This document shows positions 6,693-13,765 of a DNA stretch of 17,749 bases, piece after piece (position 1 is the first letter of the stretch; every line of letters begins with the position of its first letter). The DNA is taken from contig JAHFEI010000011.1 in assembly GCA_023248615.1 (NCBI GenBank), positions 1-17,749 of the forward strand, written 5' to 3'. The position numbers were made by a program, and so were the translations under genes. Origin of the DNA: Nitrospinales bacterium (GTDB lineage: Bacteria > Nitrospinota_A > UBA7883 > JACRGQ01). The notes under the pieces are model-generated. The model saw only the letters and a program-made list of their open reading frames with translations. It was not told where the DNA came from and searched no databases.

Positions 6693-8075
6693 TTAGTCCC
6701 CAAGAGAGGTGTCGAACTGCGGGGCGTCGAACGCCGGGTTATCGAAGCGAGTGCACTCCTTGTTGAATGCAAGCTGGACTGCGCCGACGGGGCCGTTCCT
6801 TTGTTTCGCGATAATTACCTCGGCAAGGCCGGGATTTTTTTCCGGGTTGTAATACTCCTCGCGGTAAACGAAAGAGACGATATCCGCGTCCTGCTCTATG
6901 GAGCCGGATTCGCGCAGGTCGGAAAGCTGCGGCCTTTTGTTCGGGCGTTCCTCCACCTTGCGCGAAAGCTGGGAGATGGCGATGACCGGCACCTCCAATT
7001 CACGCGCCAGCCCTTTCAACCCCCTTGTTATCTCGGAGATTTCCAGCACCCTGCTTTCGGAGTTGGCTCGCCCGTGCATAAGCTGAAGGTAGTCGACGAT
7101 TATCAGGTCGAGGCTACCCTCGGCCTTCAGCCGCCTGGCTTTCGAGCGGATATCCAGTACGGTCTGCATCGGCGTATCGTCGATATGTATTTTCGCCTCG
7201 TACAGGTGCTGGGCCGCGCTGGTGATGCGCGGCCAATCGTTTTGCGACAGGTACCCGGTGCGTATCTTGTGCATGGAAATATGGCTGAGCGAAGAGATCA
7301 TCCTGAGGATAAGTTGCATCGCCGACATTTCGAGGGAGAAGAAAGCAACGGACTTTTCCTTTTCCACCGCCGCGTACTCCGCCATATTTATGCATATGGC
7401 GGTCTTGCCCATTGAGGGGCGCCCGGCCATTATTATCAGGTCGCCCGGCTGGAAACCTGCGGTCATCTCATCGAATTTTTTGAACCCTGTGGGAAGCCCG
7501 GTTATCAGTTCTTTCCGGTCAAAAAGGCGCTCGATGTCCTTTATGGTCTCGTTAACCACTTCCTTGATGTTACGGAAACCTTTTGTAATCCTGTCGTCGG
7601 CGAGGTCGAATATCATCCGTTCCGCACGATCCATAACCTCTTCCACGTCTTCGGAATCTTCGTAGCCTATGTTGACCACTTCTGCGGCGGTGGTAATGAG
7701 CCGCCTAAGCAATACTTTTTCTTTTACTATCTTGGCGTGCATGCCGACGTTTGCGGCTGTGGGGATAAGCTCCATCAGTTGGGCCAGGTAGTCCAGCCCT
7801 CCCGCCTCGTCTATCTGCTTTTTCTTGCGGAGCCGCTCGTTGACCGTCATCAGGTCTATCGGTTCGCCCTTTTCGAATAGCTCTAGGTAGGCGGCGTAGA
7901 TGAGCCGGTGGGCAGGCTTGTAGAACTCTTCGCCGGTCTTGAGATATTCCACGGCGCGAGCCATGGCGGCATTGTCGAACAGTATGCCGCCCAGAACCGA
8001 TTGCTCCGCCTCCAGGTTCTGCGGAGGAACCCTCCCAACCCCGACGGAATTGCGGGGCTGGAGTTCAATCGGCAT
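6693..8075 (-). CDS. dnaB: Replicative DNA helicase DnaB
   Basis: The 460-residue protein is the hexameric fork helicase. The N-terminal domain (about residues 15-120) begins PPQNLEAEQSVLGGILFDN. The RecA-like C-terminal domain has Walker A GRPSMGKT (218-225), Walker B LDLIIVDYLQLM (322-333, Asp328), and the SQLSRKVEERPNKRPQLSDL segment with the arginine-finger region and DLRESGSIEQDAD. No intein interrupts it. The ATG at 8075 lies 5 bases after the rplI stop and has a poor ribosome-binding site, so coupling to rplI is likely. Confidence 0.97.
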   Translation of the reverse strand: MPIELQPRNSVGVGRVPPQNLEAEQSVLGGILFDNAAMARAVEYLKTGEEFYKPAHRLIYAAYLELFEKGEPIDLMTVNERLRKKKQIDEAGGLDYLAQLMELIPTAANVGMHAKIVKEKVLLRRLITTAAEVVNIGYEDSEDVEEVMDRAERMIFDLADDRITKGFRNIKEVVNETIKDIERLFDRKELITGLPTGFKKFDEMTAGFQPGDLIIMAGRPSMGKTAICINMAEYAAVEKEKSVAFFSLEMSAMQLILRMISSLSHISMHKIRTGYLSQNDWPRITSAAQHLYEAKIHIDDTPMQTVLDIRSKARRLKAEGSLDLIIVDYLQLMHGRANSESRVLEISEITRGLKGLARELEVPVIAISQLSRKVEERPNKRPQLSDLRESGSIEQDADIVSFVYREEYYNPEKNPGLAEVIIAKQRNGPVGAVQLAFNKECTRFDNPAFDAPQFDTSLGD

Positions 8076-8080
8076 TGTGG

Positions 8081-8575
8081 TTATTCCGCCGCTGGCTGTT
8101 CTGCTTTTTCTTCTATCGCTTTTTCTTCGGCTTCGGCTTTGACTTCAACTATAAATTCAGCCGAAACCTCGGGATGAAGCTTTATCTGTACCTTGTGCTC
8201 TCCGACCTGCTTAAGCGGCATGTCGAGATGTATCTTGTGCTTATCCAGATGGAAGTGGCGGATATTGATAAGTTCCTTGGCGATATCCGAAAGTGTGACG
8301 GAGCCGAAAAGTTTGCCTTCCTCGCCCACCTTGCGCACGAACACAAGATGTAACTTGGAAAGTTCCGCCGCCTGCGTCTCGGCATCGGCCTTCAGCGCGG
8401 CAAGGCGTTTAGAGCGGTTAACCATGTGTTGCTCGATTACCTTCAGGTTCCCGATGGTTGCCTCTATGGCAAGCCCTTGCGGCAACAGGAAGTTCCGGCC
8501 ATAGCCGCCCCTCACCTTCACATGCTGTCCGGCCTTACCAAGTTTATCTACGTCTTCCCTAAGTATCAGTTCCAT
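8081..8575 (-). CDS. rplI: 50S ribosomal protein L9
   Basis: L9 binds 23S rRNA near the L1 stalk. The N-terminal domain is classical: MELILREDVDKLGKAGQHVK, then RGGYGRNFLLPQGLA (the L9 signature), followed by the long connecting helix and a C-terminal domain. The C-terminus has an added Glu/Ala/Lys-rich tail, giving 164 residues. I chose the ATG at 8575 because AAGGAGG (8588-8582) lies 6 bases before it; a longer frame back to 8635 adds 20 residues unlike L9. The start overlaps the end of the DUF2232 gene by 17 bases. Confidence 0.96.
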   Translation of the reverse strand: MELILREDVDKLGKAGQHVKVRGGYGRNFLLPQGLAIEATIGNLKVIEQHMVNRSKRLAALKADAETQAAELSKLHLVFVRKVGEEGKLFGSVTLSDIAKELINIRHFHLDKHKIHLDMPLKQVGEHKVQIKLHPEVSAEFIVEVKAEAEEKAIEEKAEQPAAE

Positions 8576-9560
8576 TGTCTTCCTCCTTTGCGCCAGCCTT
8601 CCGGCGGATTTTTCTAAAATCAAACCACAAGTCAAACAGTCCCATGCCAGCTATTCCGGCCATAAGGAACGGCTGTAATAATAGCAGAATATATACGGTC
8701 ATGCGCAAAAAATTCGGTAGCTTGAATTTTTCGAACCAAAACTGGATTATGCAACAGCCAGTGGTGAAATAAACAAGCATCACGACTATCAGGATATTCA
8801 CCCCGACAATGCGCGCCAGGCTGTTTGCCACCAGTGCCAGCCCAAGGCCAAGTATGAAGGCAAAAACCATCTGCTCCGGTGGAGACCAGCGCGTAGTATC
8901 CAGCGTGTCGGCAGGCGCAAGGTACGTCCACCGTTTTTGCAAGTACCGGTAAAAAATGTAGTTACTGAGCGACATCAGGAAATACGCCACGGCGGCGGCT
9001 CCAGGCAGTATGCGCACCATCCACCGGGAAATATCCCCGGCGTTTTGGACAAGGAAATCCACCTGGTCGGCTGGCACGCCAGCCTTGCGGTAGGTATCCA
9101 CCGATTCGTTTATCATCTGTTGCACTATTTTCAGCATGAACGTGTAAACTTCCGCCGCCGAGGAGGAGCCTACGGCTACAAAGAAAAGCCCGGTGGCCGC
9201 CATCGAAAGCGCGGCGGCAACGGCTACCGCAGTAGTAATGCCGACCTGTTTTTTTATCATCCCGCCCAACACCATTGCCATAAGGGCATAGCTGAGCAGG
9301 TAAAAAGCGGATACCTTGGCCCCCAATACCGCCCCGACGACTATTGCGGACAGCAATGCCCCAAAGAGGCCAGCCACCAAGCCATACCGAAGGAGTACGT
9401 ACAAAATGGGCAAGGGCGCAAACGGGTTTATCAGGCTTCCCAAAACGGGAACGAAGAACATCGACAGGAAAAACAGGGCGCTGAGGATTGGAGCCGCAAC
9501 TCCCCTAACGCTGGCGGAACCCATAATCGACAAGGCCCAGCTTCGCGGCCCCACTGTCAC
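8559..9560 (-). CDS. DUF2232 (YybS-like) multi-pass membrane protein
   Basis: The protein of about 333 residues has eight or nine predicted membrane segments (roughly 22-45, 48-63, 63-82, 84-101, 109-132, 180-204, 230-250, 253-275, 286-312). The FFVPVLGSLINPFAPLPILY motif followed by LLRYGLVAGL is typical of DUF2232/YybS proteins, which are often encoded beside rpsR, rplI and dnaB. Their function is not established; some members resemble the membrane component of ECF transporters. The start is uncertain: GTG at 9560 has only a G-rich stretch upstream, and ATG at 9524 has no clear site. The 3' end runs 17 bases into rplI. The middle (about 135-180) is a soluble loop. Confidence 0.8.
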   Translation of the reverse strand: MTVGPRSWALSIMGSASVRGVAAPILSALFFLSMFFVPVLGSLINPFAPLPILYVLLRYGLVAGLFGALLSAIVVGAVLGAKVSAFYLLSYALMAMVLGGMIKKQVGITTAVAVAAALSMAATGLFFVAVGSSSAAEVYTFMLKIVQQMINESVDTYRKAGVPADQVDFLVQNAGDISRWMVRILPGAAAVAYFLMSLSNYIFYRYLQKRWTYLAPADTLDTTRWSPPEQMVFAFILGLGLALVANSLARIVGVNILIVVMLVYFTTGCCIIQFWFEKFKLPNFLRMTVYILLLLQPFLMAGIAGMGLFDLWFDFRKIRRKAGAKEEDNGTDT

Positions 9561-9615
9561 GCCCCCCGGATGCTAACAAACAAGCTGGCCACTCCGGTGG
9601 GGCGCATGAAGTCCG

Positions 9616-9870
9616 TCAAACTTCCAGCGTGAAGGGCAAAAGCGCTATGTTGCGTGATATTTTGATGGCGGCGGTAACTGCGCGCTGGTGCGTAGCGCAA
9701 TTGCCGGATACCCTACTGGGGATTATCTTGCCGCGCTCCGTTGTAAGCGCACGCAGGGTCTTCAAGTCCTTGTAGTCAATGAAATGGATGTTGTCCGCGC
9801 AAAACCTGCAGACCTTTTTCTGCGTAAATGTTTTTCTTCTTTTTTTCTTAACGTCTCTTCGTGGTCTCAT
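9616..9870 (-). CDS. rpsR: 30S ribosomal protein S18
   Basis: The 84-residue protein matches S18, which pairs with S6 on the 30S platform. Visible features are the basic N-terminus RPRRDVKKKRRKTF, KVCRFCADN with a C-x2-C pair, the IDYKDLKTLRAL helix, TERGKIIPSRVSGNCATHQR and an AIKISRNIALLPF ending. The C-x2-C plus later Cys suggests the zinc-binding form. AGGGGA lies about 9 bases before the ATG at 9870. The gene follows ssb in the usual order. Confidence 0.97.
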   Translation of the reverse strand: MRPRRDVKKKRRKTFTQKKVCRFCADNIHFIDYKDLKTLRALTTERGKIIPSRVSGNCATHQRAVTAAIKISRNIALLPFTLEV

Positions 9871-9914
9871 TTTTAAAATTCCCCTATAAAAAAGGCAGTT
9901 TATTTTTTTGTCAG

Positions 9915-10334
9915 TTAAAACGGTACGTCATCATCAGAACCGGGCGGTAGGTCTGGCGGCGGCTCTTCATCGTGCGCTCCCCTGCCAGCCGCTCCGCCGC
10001 CTTGCCGGGAAGACGGAAGGAACTGTACGTTGGAAGCGGTCACTTCTATCTTCGACCGTTTTTCGCCTTCCTTGCTCTCCCATTGGCGCAGGCGCAAACG
10101 TCCTTCGATAAAAACCGGGCTCCCCTTCTTCAGGTACTCGGCGCTTGATTCTGCCGCCTTGCCCCACACGTTCACGTCAATGAACAGTGTGTCTTCTTTT
10201 TTGTCGTCACCGGAGCCGTATTTGTTGTTCACCGCAAGGCCAAGGGTACAAACCGCCTGCCCCGATGGGATGTAGCGCAATTCCGGGTCGCGCGTGAGGT
10301 TCCCCATTAAAAACACCCTGTTGAGGCTGGCCAT
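9915..10334 (-). CDS. ssb: Single-stranded DNA-binding protein
   Basis: The 139-residue protein starts MASLNRVFLMGNLTRDPELR, the classical SSB N-terminus, with an OB fold to about residue 105 (VNVWGKAAESSAEYLKKGSP, then EGRLRLRQW). A short Gly/Pro-rich linker follows, and the acidic tip DDDVPF recruits repair and replication partners. It lies between rpsF and rpsR, its standard place. A purine-rich GGAAGGAAGAG precedes the ATG at 10334. Confidence 0.97.
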   Translation of the reverse strand: MASLNRVFLMGNLTRDPELRYIPSGQAVCTLGLAVNNKYGSGDDKKEDTLFIDVNVWGKAAESSAEYLKKGSPVFIEGRLRLRQWESKEGEKRSKIEVTASNVQFLPSSRQGGGAAGRGAHDEEPPPDLPPGSDDDVPF

Positions 10335-10360
10335 ATACTCTTCCTTCCGCCTGTTACCGG

Positions 10361-10714
10361 TCAGTACCGGTAATTATCCCTGCCGCCGAAGGTCGCGGGA
10401 GTTTCGGACGAGGGCCGGAGCAACGTCTGCGGATGGCAATTCAGGGAAATATACTTTATGACGGATTCGTTGAGCTTGAGGTTGCGCTCCAGCTTCGCCA
10501 CCAGCGCACCGGGCGCGGTGATATGGAACATGGTGTAGTAACCGTAGCGGTTCTTGCCGACGATGTAGGCAAGTTTCTTCTTGCCCCATTGTTCGATATG
10601 GTCAACGATGCCGCCTTCCTTCTCCGCGAAGGCTTTAAGGTCGTTGGTAAGCTGGGCAACCTGCTCCTCGGTTTTTTCCGGCTCTACAATGATGACAACT
10701 TCGTACTTAGGCAA
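10361..10714 (-). CDS. rpsF: 30S ribosomal protein S6
   Basis: The 117-residue protein matches S6, the partner of S18: KYEVVIIVEPEKTEEQV at the N-terminus, WGKKKLAYIVGKNRYGYY in the middle, and a conserved ITAPGALVAKLERNLKLNES segment. The start codon is TTG (10714-10712), fixed by the AAGGAGG site 6 bases upstream and by the family start PKYE. It is the first gene of the rpsF-ssb-rpsR-DUF2232-rplI-dnaB cluster. Confidence 0.96.
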   Translation of the reverse strand: MPKYEVVIIVEPEKTEEQVAQLTNDLKAFAEKEGGIVDHIEQWGKKKLAYIVGKNRYGYYTMFHITAPGALVAKLERNLKLNESVIKYISLNCHPQTLLRPSSETPATFGGRDNYRY

Positions 10715-10720
10715 TTGCTT

Positions 10721-10727
10721 CCTCCTT
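10721..10727 (-). promoter_or_regulatory. Ribosome-binding site deciding the rpsF TTG start
   Basis: AAGGAGG on the minus strand lies 6 bases before TTG at 10714. It supports an unusual start codon for a ribosomal protein gene; no in-frame ATG fits the family N-terminus. Confidence 0.8.
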
Positions 10728-10782
10728 CTGGGTTATAGCCCCGGCCACATGGGACGGAGCAAGGGTTATTTGCAAGTGGTGA

Positions 10783-10811
10783 TTTGTAACACATCAACGG
10801 CGAAAACGCAA
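10783..10811 (-). promoter_or_regulatory. Candidate promoter of the rpsF operon
   Basis: On the minus strand TTGCGT (10811-10806) and TACAAA (10788-10783) are 17 bases apart, about 70 bases before rpsF. Each box is a partial match, so the call is tentative. It lies in the 146-base gap after the second response regulator, where a promoter for the ribosomal operon is expected. Confidence 0.4.
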
Positions 10812-10860
10812 TCCCATACAAGAATCATCGAGAGGATGGCGGCGCGGACAGGCGGAAATT

Positions 10861-11256
10861 TCAGCCGGAAGGGTTGAGCTTTTTGTAGCCCAATTCCACT
10901 TTCTCGCACAGGTCATCAGGCCGGAACGGCTTTACGATATACCCCTGTATCCCCTGCTTCATGCAATCGACTATGTCGCTTTTGCTACCAAGCGCCGTAA
11001 CCATCAGGATAGGCGTGGGCGGTTTTGCGTTCTCTTTTTCCGTACGCCGTATCTCCTTCAGCGCCTGGTAACCGGACATCACGGGCATCATGATATCCAG
11101 AATGATTACGTCCGGTTGCCACGTCTCGTAGGCCTTCACCGCCTCTTCGCCGTTATCCACCATATGTTTTTCGTACAGTTCGCCCAACAGGCAGTGGTTA
11201 TACAACTCGTGCGCTGGCCTATCGTCATCGGCAATAAGCACCTTCAGTTTCTTCAT
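10861..11256 (-). CDS. CheY-like single-domain response regulator (REC B)
   Basis: This stand-alone receiver domain has 131 residues from the ATG at 11256. Conserved residues are Asp10-Asp11-Asp12 (acid pocket), Asp54 (phosphoacceptor, in IILDIMMP), Thr87 and Lys109 (in YIVKPF). There is no output domain. An open frame extends upstream to a TTG at 11355, but the extra 33 residues look like nothing and the family start is MKKLKVLIADDD. It is a close relative of the next REC gene: both carry W-Q-P-D, LDIMMPVMSGYQALKE and the K-S-D-I-V-D-C...GIQGYI pattern, so they are tandem paralogues. It is the last gene of the signalling cassette. Confidence 0.92.
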   Translation of the reverse strand: MKKLKVLIADDDRPAHELYNHCLLGELYEKHMVDNGEEAVKAYETWQPDVIILDIMMPVMSGYQALKEIRRTEKENAKPPTPILMVTALGSKSDIVDCMKQGIQGYIVKPFRPDDLCEKVELGYKKLNPSG

Positions 11257-11351
11257 GGAAGATTCCCAGCCAAAAAACATTACCCCAAATACAGAGGACA
11301 CCCTACCCGAACCCATGCTACCAAAAAAGTAGGCATTCACGCAATCAGATT

Positions 11352-11744
11352 TCAACTTCCGGAACGGTGTTTCTCCAGGTAGCCTTCAATTTTCCCCGAC
11401 AGCTCGGCATGCTTAAACGGCTTGATGATATACCCCTGTATCCCAAGCCGCGCACAGTCCACGATATCGCTTTTGTCCGATAGCCCCGTCGAAATGACGA
11501 CTGCGGTCTTTTTCCCGCTCTTTTTTTCACGCTCCCGCAGTTCCTTCAACGCCTGGTAGCCGGACATCACCGGCATCATGATATCCAATATCACCAAGTC
11601 CGGTTGCCACGCTTCGTACACATCCAGCGCCTCTTGCCCGTTTAAGGCGAATTTCTTTTCGTAAAGTTCGTCCTTCAATCCCAGGTTATAAAGGGCCTGG
11701 ACGCTCTTATTATCGTCCGCTACAAGTATCTTAAGTTTTACCAT
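11352..11744 (-). CDS. CheY-like single-domain response regulator (REC A)
   Basis: This 130-residue receiver domain has Asp10-Asp11, phosphoacceptor Asp54 in VILDIMMP, Ser85/Thr86 at the switch position and Lys108 in IIKPF. GGGAGA lies upstream of the ATG at 11744. It is paralogous to REC B, mostly differing in helix 1 and the alpha-3/beta-4 region. It has no output domain, so it likely acts as a phosphate shuttle or sink or by protein binding. It lies 36 bases after the HPt gene, the expected phosphotransfer partner. Confidence 0.92.
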   Translation of the reverse strand: MVKLKILVADDNKSVQALYNLGLKDELYEKKFALNGQEALDVYEAWQPDLVILDIMMPVMSGYQALKELREREKKSGKKTAVVISTGLSDKSDIVDCARLGIQGYIIKPFKHAELSGKIEGYLEKHRSGS

Positions 11745-11780
11745 TGAGTCTCCCGAAAATTGCCACGCCTATGCCGCATG

Positions 11781-12092
11781 CTAGTAAACTATCTCAATCC
11801 TGCCCAAGTAGCCAGAGAGTTCGCCTATCAACCTTACAATCTCTTCCTTGTTGCCATCTTTAGCCGCCTTTTCCAAGGCTCCGCCAATCTCGGTGATGCC
11901 GTTGAACCCGTATCCGCCTCCGGAGCCTTTCATATTGTGTCCCAAAATCCGGGCGGTATCCATATCGCCTTTTTCTACGGCGATTTTAAGTTCCCTTATG
12001 TCATCATGCCTGCCCTGTATAAAACCAGGAATAAGCCCCGCAAGGTCCGGATCCACTTTTATGACCAATTTCTCGCCGTTTCCTTCAGCCAC
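11781..12092 (-). CDS. HPt histidine phosphotransfer protein
   Basis: The 103-residue all-helical protein has the HPt signature ILGHNMKGSGGGYGF with phosphoacceptor His52. HPt proteins pass phosphate between receiver domains, usually after a hybrid kinase. The start codon is GTG at 12092 with GAGGAG 8 bases upstream; the ATG at 12098 is out of frame and stops at once. It lies between REC-GGDEF and REC A on the same strand, so it is placed to connect those receivers. Confidence 0.88.
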   Translation of the reverse strand: MAEGNGEKLVIKVDPDLAGLIPGFIQGRHDDIRELKIAVEKGDMDTARILGHNMKGSGGGYGFNGITEIGGALEKAAKDGNKEEIVRLIGELSGYLGRIEIVY

Positions 12093-12179
12093 CTGCCATA
12101 CTCCTCAGCAATTGAGACTTTACACCTGACGTTTGCCAGCCGCCCTCTTCACGCTACATCGCACCGACGCTGTTTCCCG

Positions 12180-13166
12180 TCATGCCACTTGCACCCTGTT
12201 GCGACCATCGCGCTTGGCGGCGTACAGCGCCTTGTCTGCAAGCTCCACCAACTCGGAATGGGCCATCCCACGCTCGGGAATAAGTGATGCCACACCAACG
12301 CTAATCGTAACCACTTTGGACGCGGAGGAATGCTCGTGAGGATTGCCCATCGCCTCCACCTCCATCCTCAGCCGTTCGGCAAGTTCGGCGGCTCCCTTAA
12401 TTTCAGTCTCCGGCAACACCACCACAAACTCCTCGCCGCCGTACCGCGACGCAAGGTCGGCGGGACGCTTTACCGTCTCGGCTATAACGGAGGCCACCTT
12501 TTTCAGGCAATCGTCGCCACCTTGATGCCCGTAGTGGTCGTTGTACGCCTTGAAATGGTCTATGTCCATCATGATGATAGAAATAGGTTTTTTATCTCTC
12601 ACCGCACGACGCCATTCCCTTTCAATAAATTCATCGAAGTTGCGCCGGTTCGCAAGCCCCGTAAGGCCGTCTATGGCGGAAAGGCGGCGGAGTATCTCAT
12701 TGGCATGCCGCAACTGCCCCAGGGCTTCCAGCAGTTCCTTCTCGCGGGACTTCCTGCGATCCCTCTCGTATTTCAATTGGAGTACGGAACTTACCCTGGC
12801 CAACAACTCCGTTTTATTAATCGGCTTTGTTACATAATCCACCGCTCCTGCGGCAAAGGCAAGCTGAAGGGTTCCCTCCTCGTCCAGTGCCGTGACCATG
12901 ACTATCGGGATGTCCTGAAGGTGGGTATCCCCCCTTATCCTCCGGCATGCTTCTATGCCGTCTATGCCGGGCATAATGACATCCATAAGAATGAGGTCGA
13001 AGCGACCACCATGCTCCTCAAGATCGCCATCTGTGCTAAGCCCCAGCGTCGCGAAGGCGTCATCCGCAGATGCCTCGCCGATAACGTCCCTGTAGCCTGC
13101 GTTCTTCAGGAGCCTACCCAGCAGTTCCCTGCTGTCTTTGGAGTCATCTACAATCAATATGCCCAT
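12180..13166 (-). CDS. Response regulator with GGDEF domain (diguanylate cyclase)
   Basis: The 328-residue protein carries an N-terminal receiver (residues 1-125; Asp7-Asp8, phosphoacceptor Asp62, Thr92, Lys114 in VTKPI), a charged helical linker (about 128-160) and a GGDEF domain (165-328). The linker resembles the dimerising coiled coil of PleD/WspR-like cyclases. The active site is GGEEF (243-247), expected to make c-di-GMP. The product-inhibition I-site RPAD (234-237) lies exactly five residues before it. MDIDHFKAYND and YGHQGGDDCL also match catalytic cyclases. Phosphorylation of Asp62 would be expected to promote dimerisation and activity. The translation start is the ATG at 13166 with only weak purine-rich sequence upstream. 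Confidence 0.94.
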   Translation of the reverse strand: MGILIVDDSKDSRELLGRLLKNAGYRDVIGEASADDAFATLGLSTDGDLEEHGGRFDLILMDVIMPGIDGIEACRRIRGDTHLQDIPIVMVTALDEEGTLQLAFAAGAVDYVTKPINKTELLARVSSVLQLKYERDRRKSREKELLEALGQLRHANEILRRLSAIDGLTGLANRRNFDEFIEREWRRAVRDKKPISIIMMDIDHFKAYNDHYGHQGGDDCLKKVASVIAETVKRPADLASRYGGEEFVVVLPETEIKGAAELAERLRMEVEAMGNPHEHSSASKVVTISVGVASLIPERGMAHSELVELADKALYAAKRDGRNRVQVA

Positions 13167-13217
13167 CGGCGCATTACCATTTCCCCTGTAAGCCCTGTAC
13201 CCAATATGGAGCTTGGA

Positions 13218-13616
13218 TTATACCCTACCCTTCAGGTATGGGCTATACGCCTTATCCAGTTTCCGGATATGTTCCTTAAGCCAGGTGAAAAGCAATATCA
13301 TAAGGGCCTCGCTCACCATATCGGGCTCCGCTTCCACTTTCGCCCGCAAAGCTATGACGATTTCGATGAAATCCGCATGCTGCTCCTTCTGCTCCTGATA
13401 TCCGGCGTAGTTTGCCTTTTTCATAGCCTCTTCCTCTTCGGCAAAATGCTCCTCCGAGTATTTCAGCAGGGCGGCTAAGGCTATTTCCACCGCTTCCTTC
13501 TTGAAATTTCCGCGCACTCCGGCAATCAGGTCGTTAATGATATCGAAAAGTTTTGCGTGGGCTTTATCGAACTTCGGTATCCCGACGCTGTATTCGGCAT
13601 CCCACATAAAATTCAT
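13218..13616 (-). CDS. Bacteriohemerythrin-like protein (one iron ligand substituted)
   Basis: This 132-residue four-helix bundle belongs to the hemerythrin family, which binds O2 at a di-iron site. It starts MNFMWDAEYSVGIPKFDKAH with the N-terminal helix. Ligand positions are His20, His57 and Glu61 (HFAEEEEAM), His80 (KEQH), His116 and Asp121 (WLKEHIRKLDKAY). The position expected to be His four residues before His80 is Gln76, so one of five His ligands appears replaced. I chose the ATG at 13616, preceded by GGGAG about 8 bases away; a longer frame to 13880 overlaps ispG and is not family-like. It heads the signalling cassette, suggesting an oxygen- or iron-linked input. Confidence 0.9.
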   Translation of the reverse strand: MNFMWDAEYSVGIPKFDKAHAKLFDIINDLIAGVRGNFKKEAVEIALAALLKYSEEHFAEEEEAMKKANYAGYQEQKEQHADFIEIVIALRAKVEAEPDMVSEALMILLFTWLKEHIRKLDKAYSPYLKGRV

Positions 13617-13765
13617 TCCAACATCTCCCAGACAATCATATTTCGGCGACTTCACCCGGATGGCACGCACCAACACACAGCAGGGGCAATAAAACCAAAT
13701 TACCATGCTTAAAGCAACCGTTTTATGCCTGTTCACTTGCGTAATGGCCGCTTTGAATCTAAAGT

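Noticed and set aside
6630..7415. A plus-strand open frame of 261 codons opposite dnaB
   Set aside because: It lies antisense to a dnaB with all its motifs, and its translation looks like nothing known.
12330..13478. A long plus-strand open frame (382 codons) opposite the GGDEF and hemerythrin genes
   Set aside because: It is antisense to two well-recognised genes and spans their boundary; its composition is that of an antisense frame.
13635..13640. TATGAT on the minus strand as a -10 box for the hemerythrin operon
   Set aside because: No acceptable -35 box lies at 16-18 bases; the real promoter is not identified.
13737..13765. TTGCGT-17-TAAAGT as an ispG promoter ending at the ATG at 13766
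   Set aside because: Both boxes are weak. It would start transcription between the two candidate ATGs and imply a leaderless mRNA, which I cannot support.
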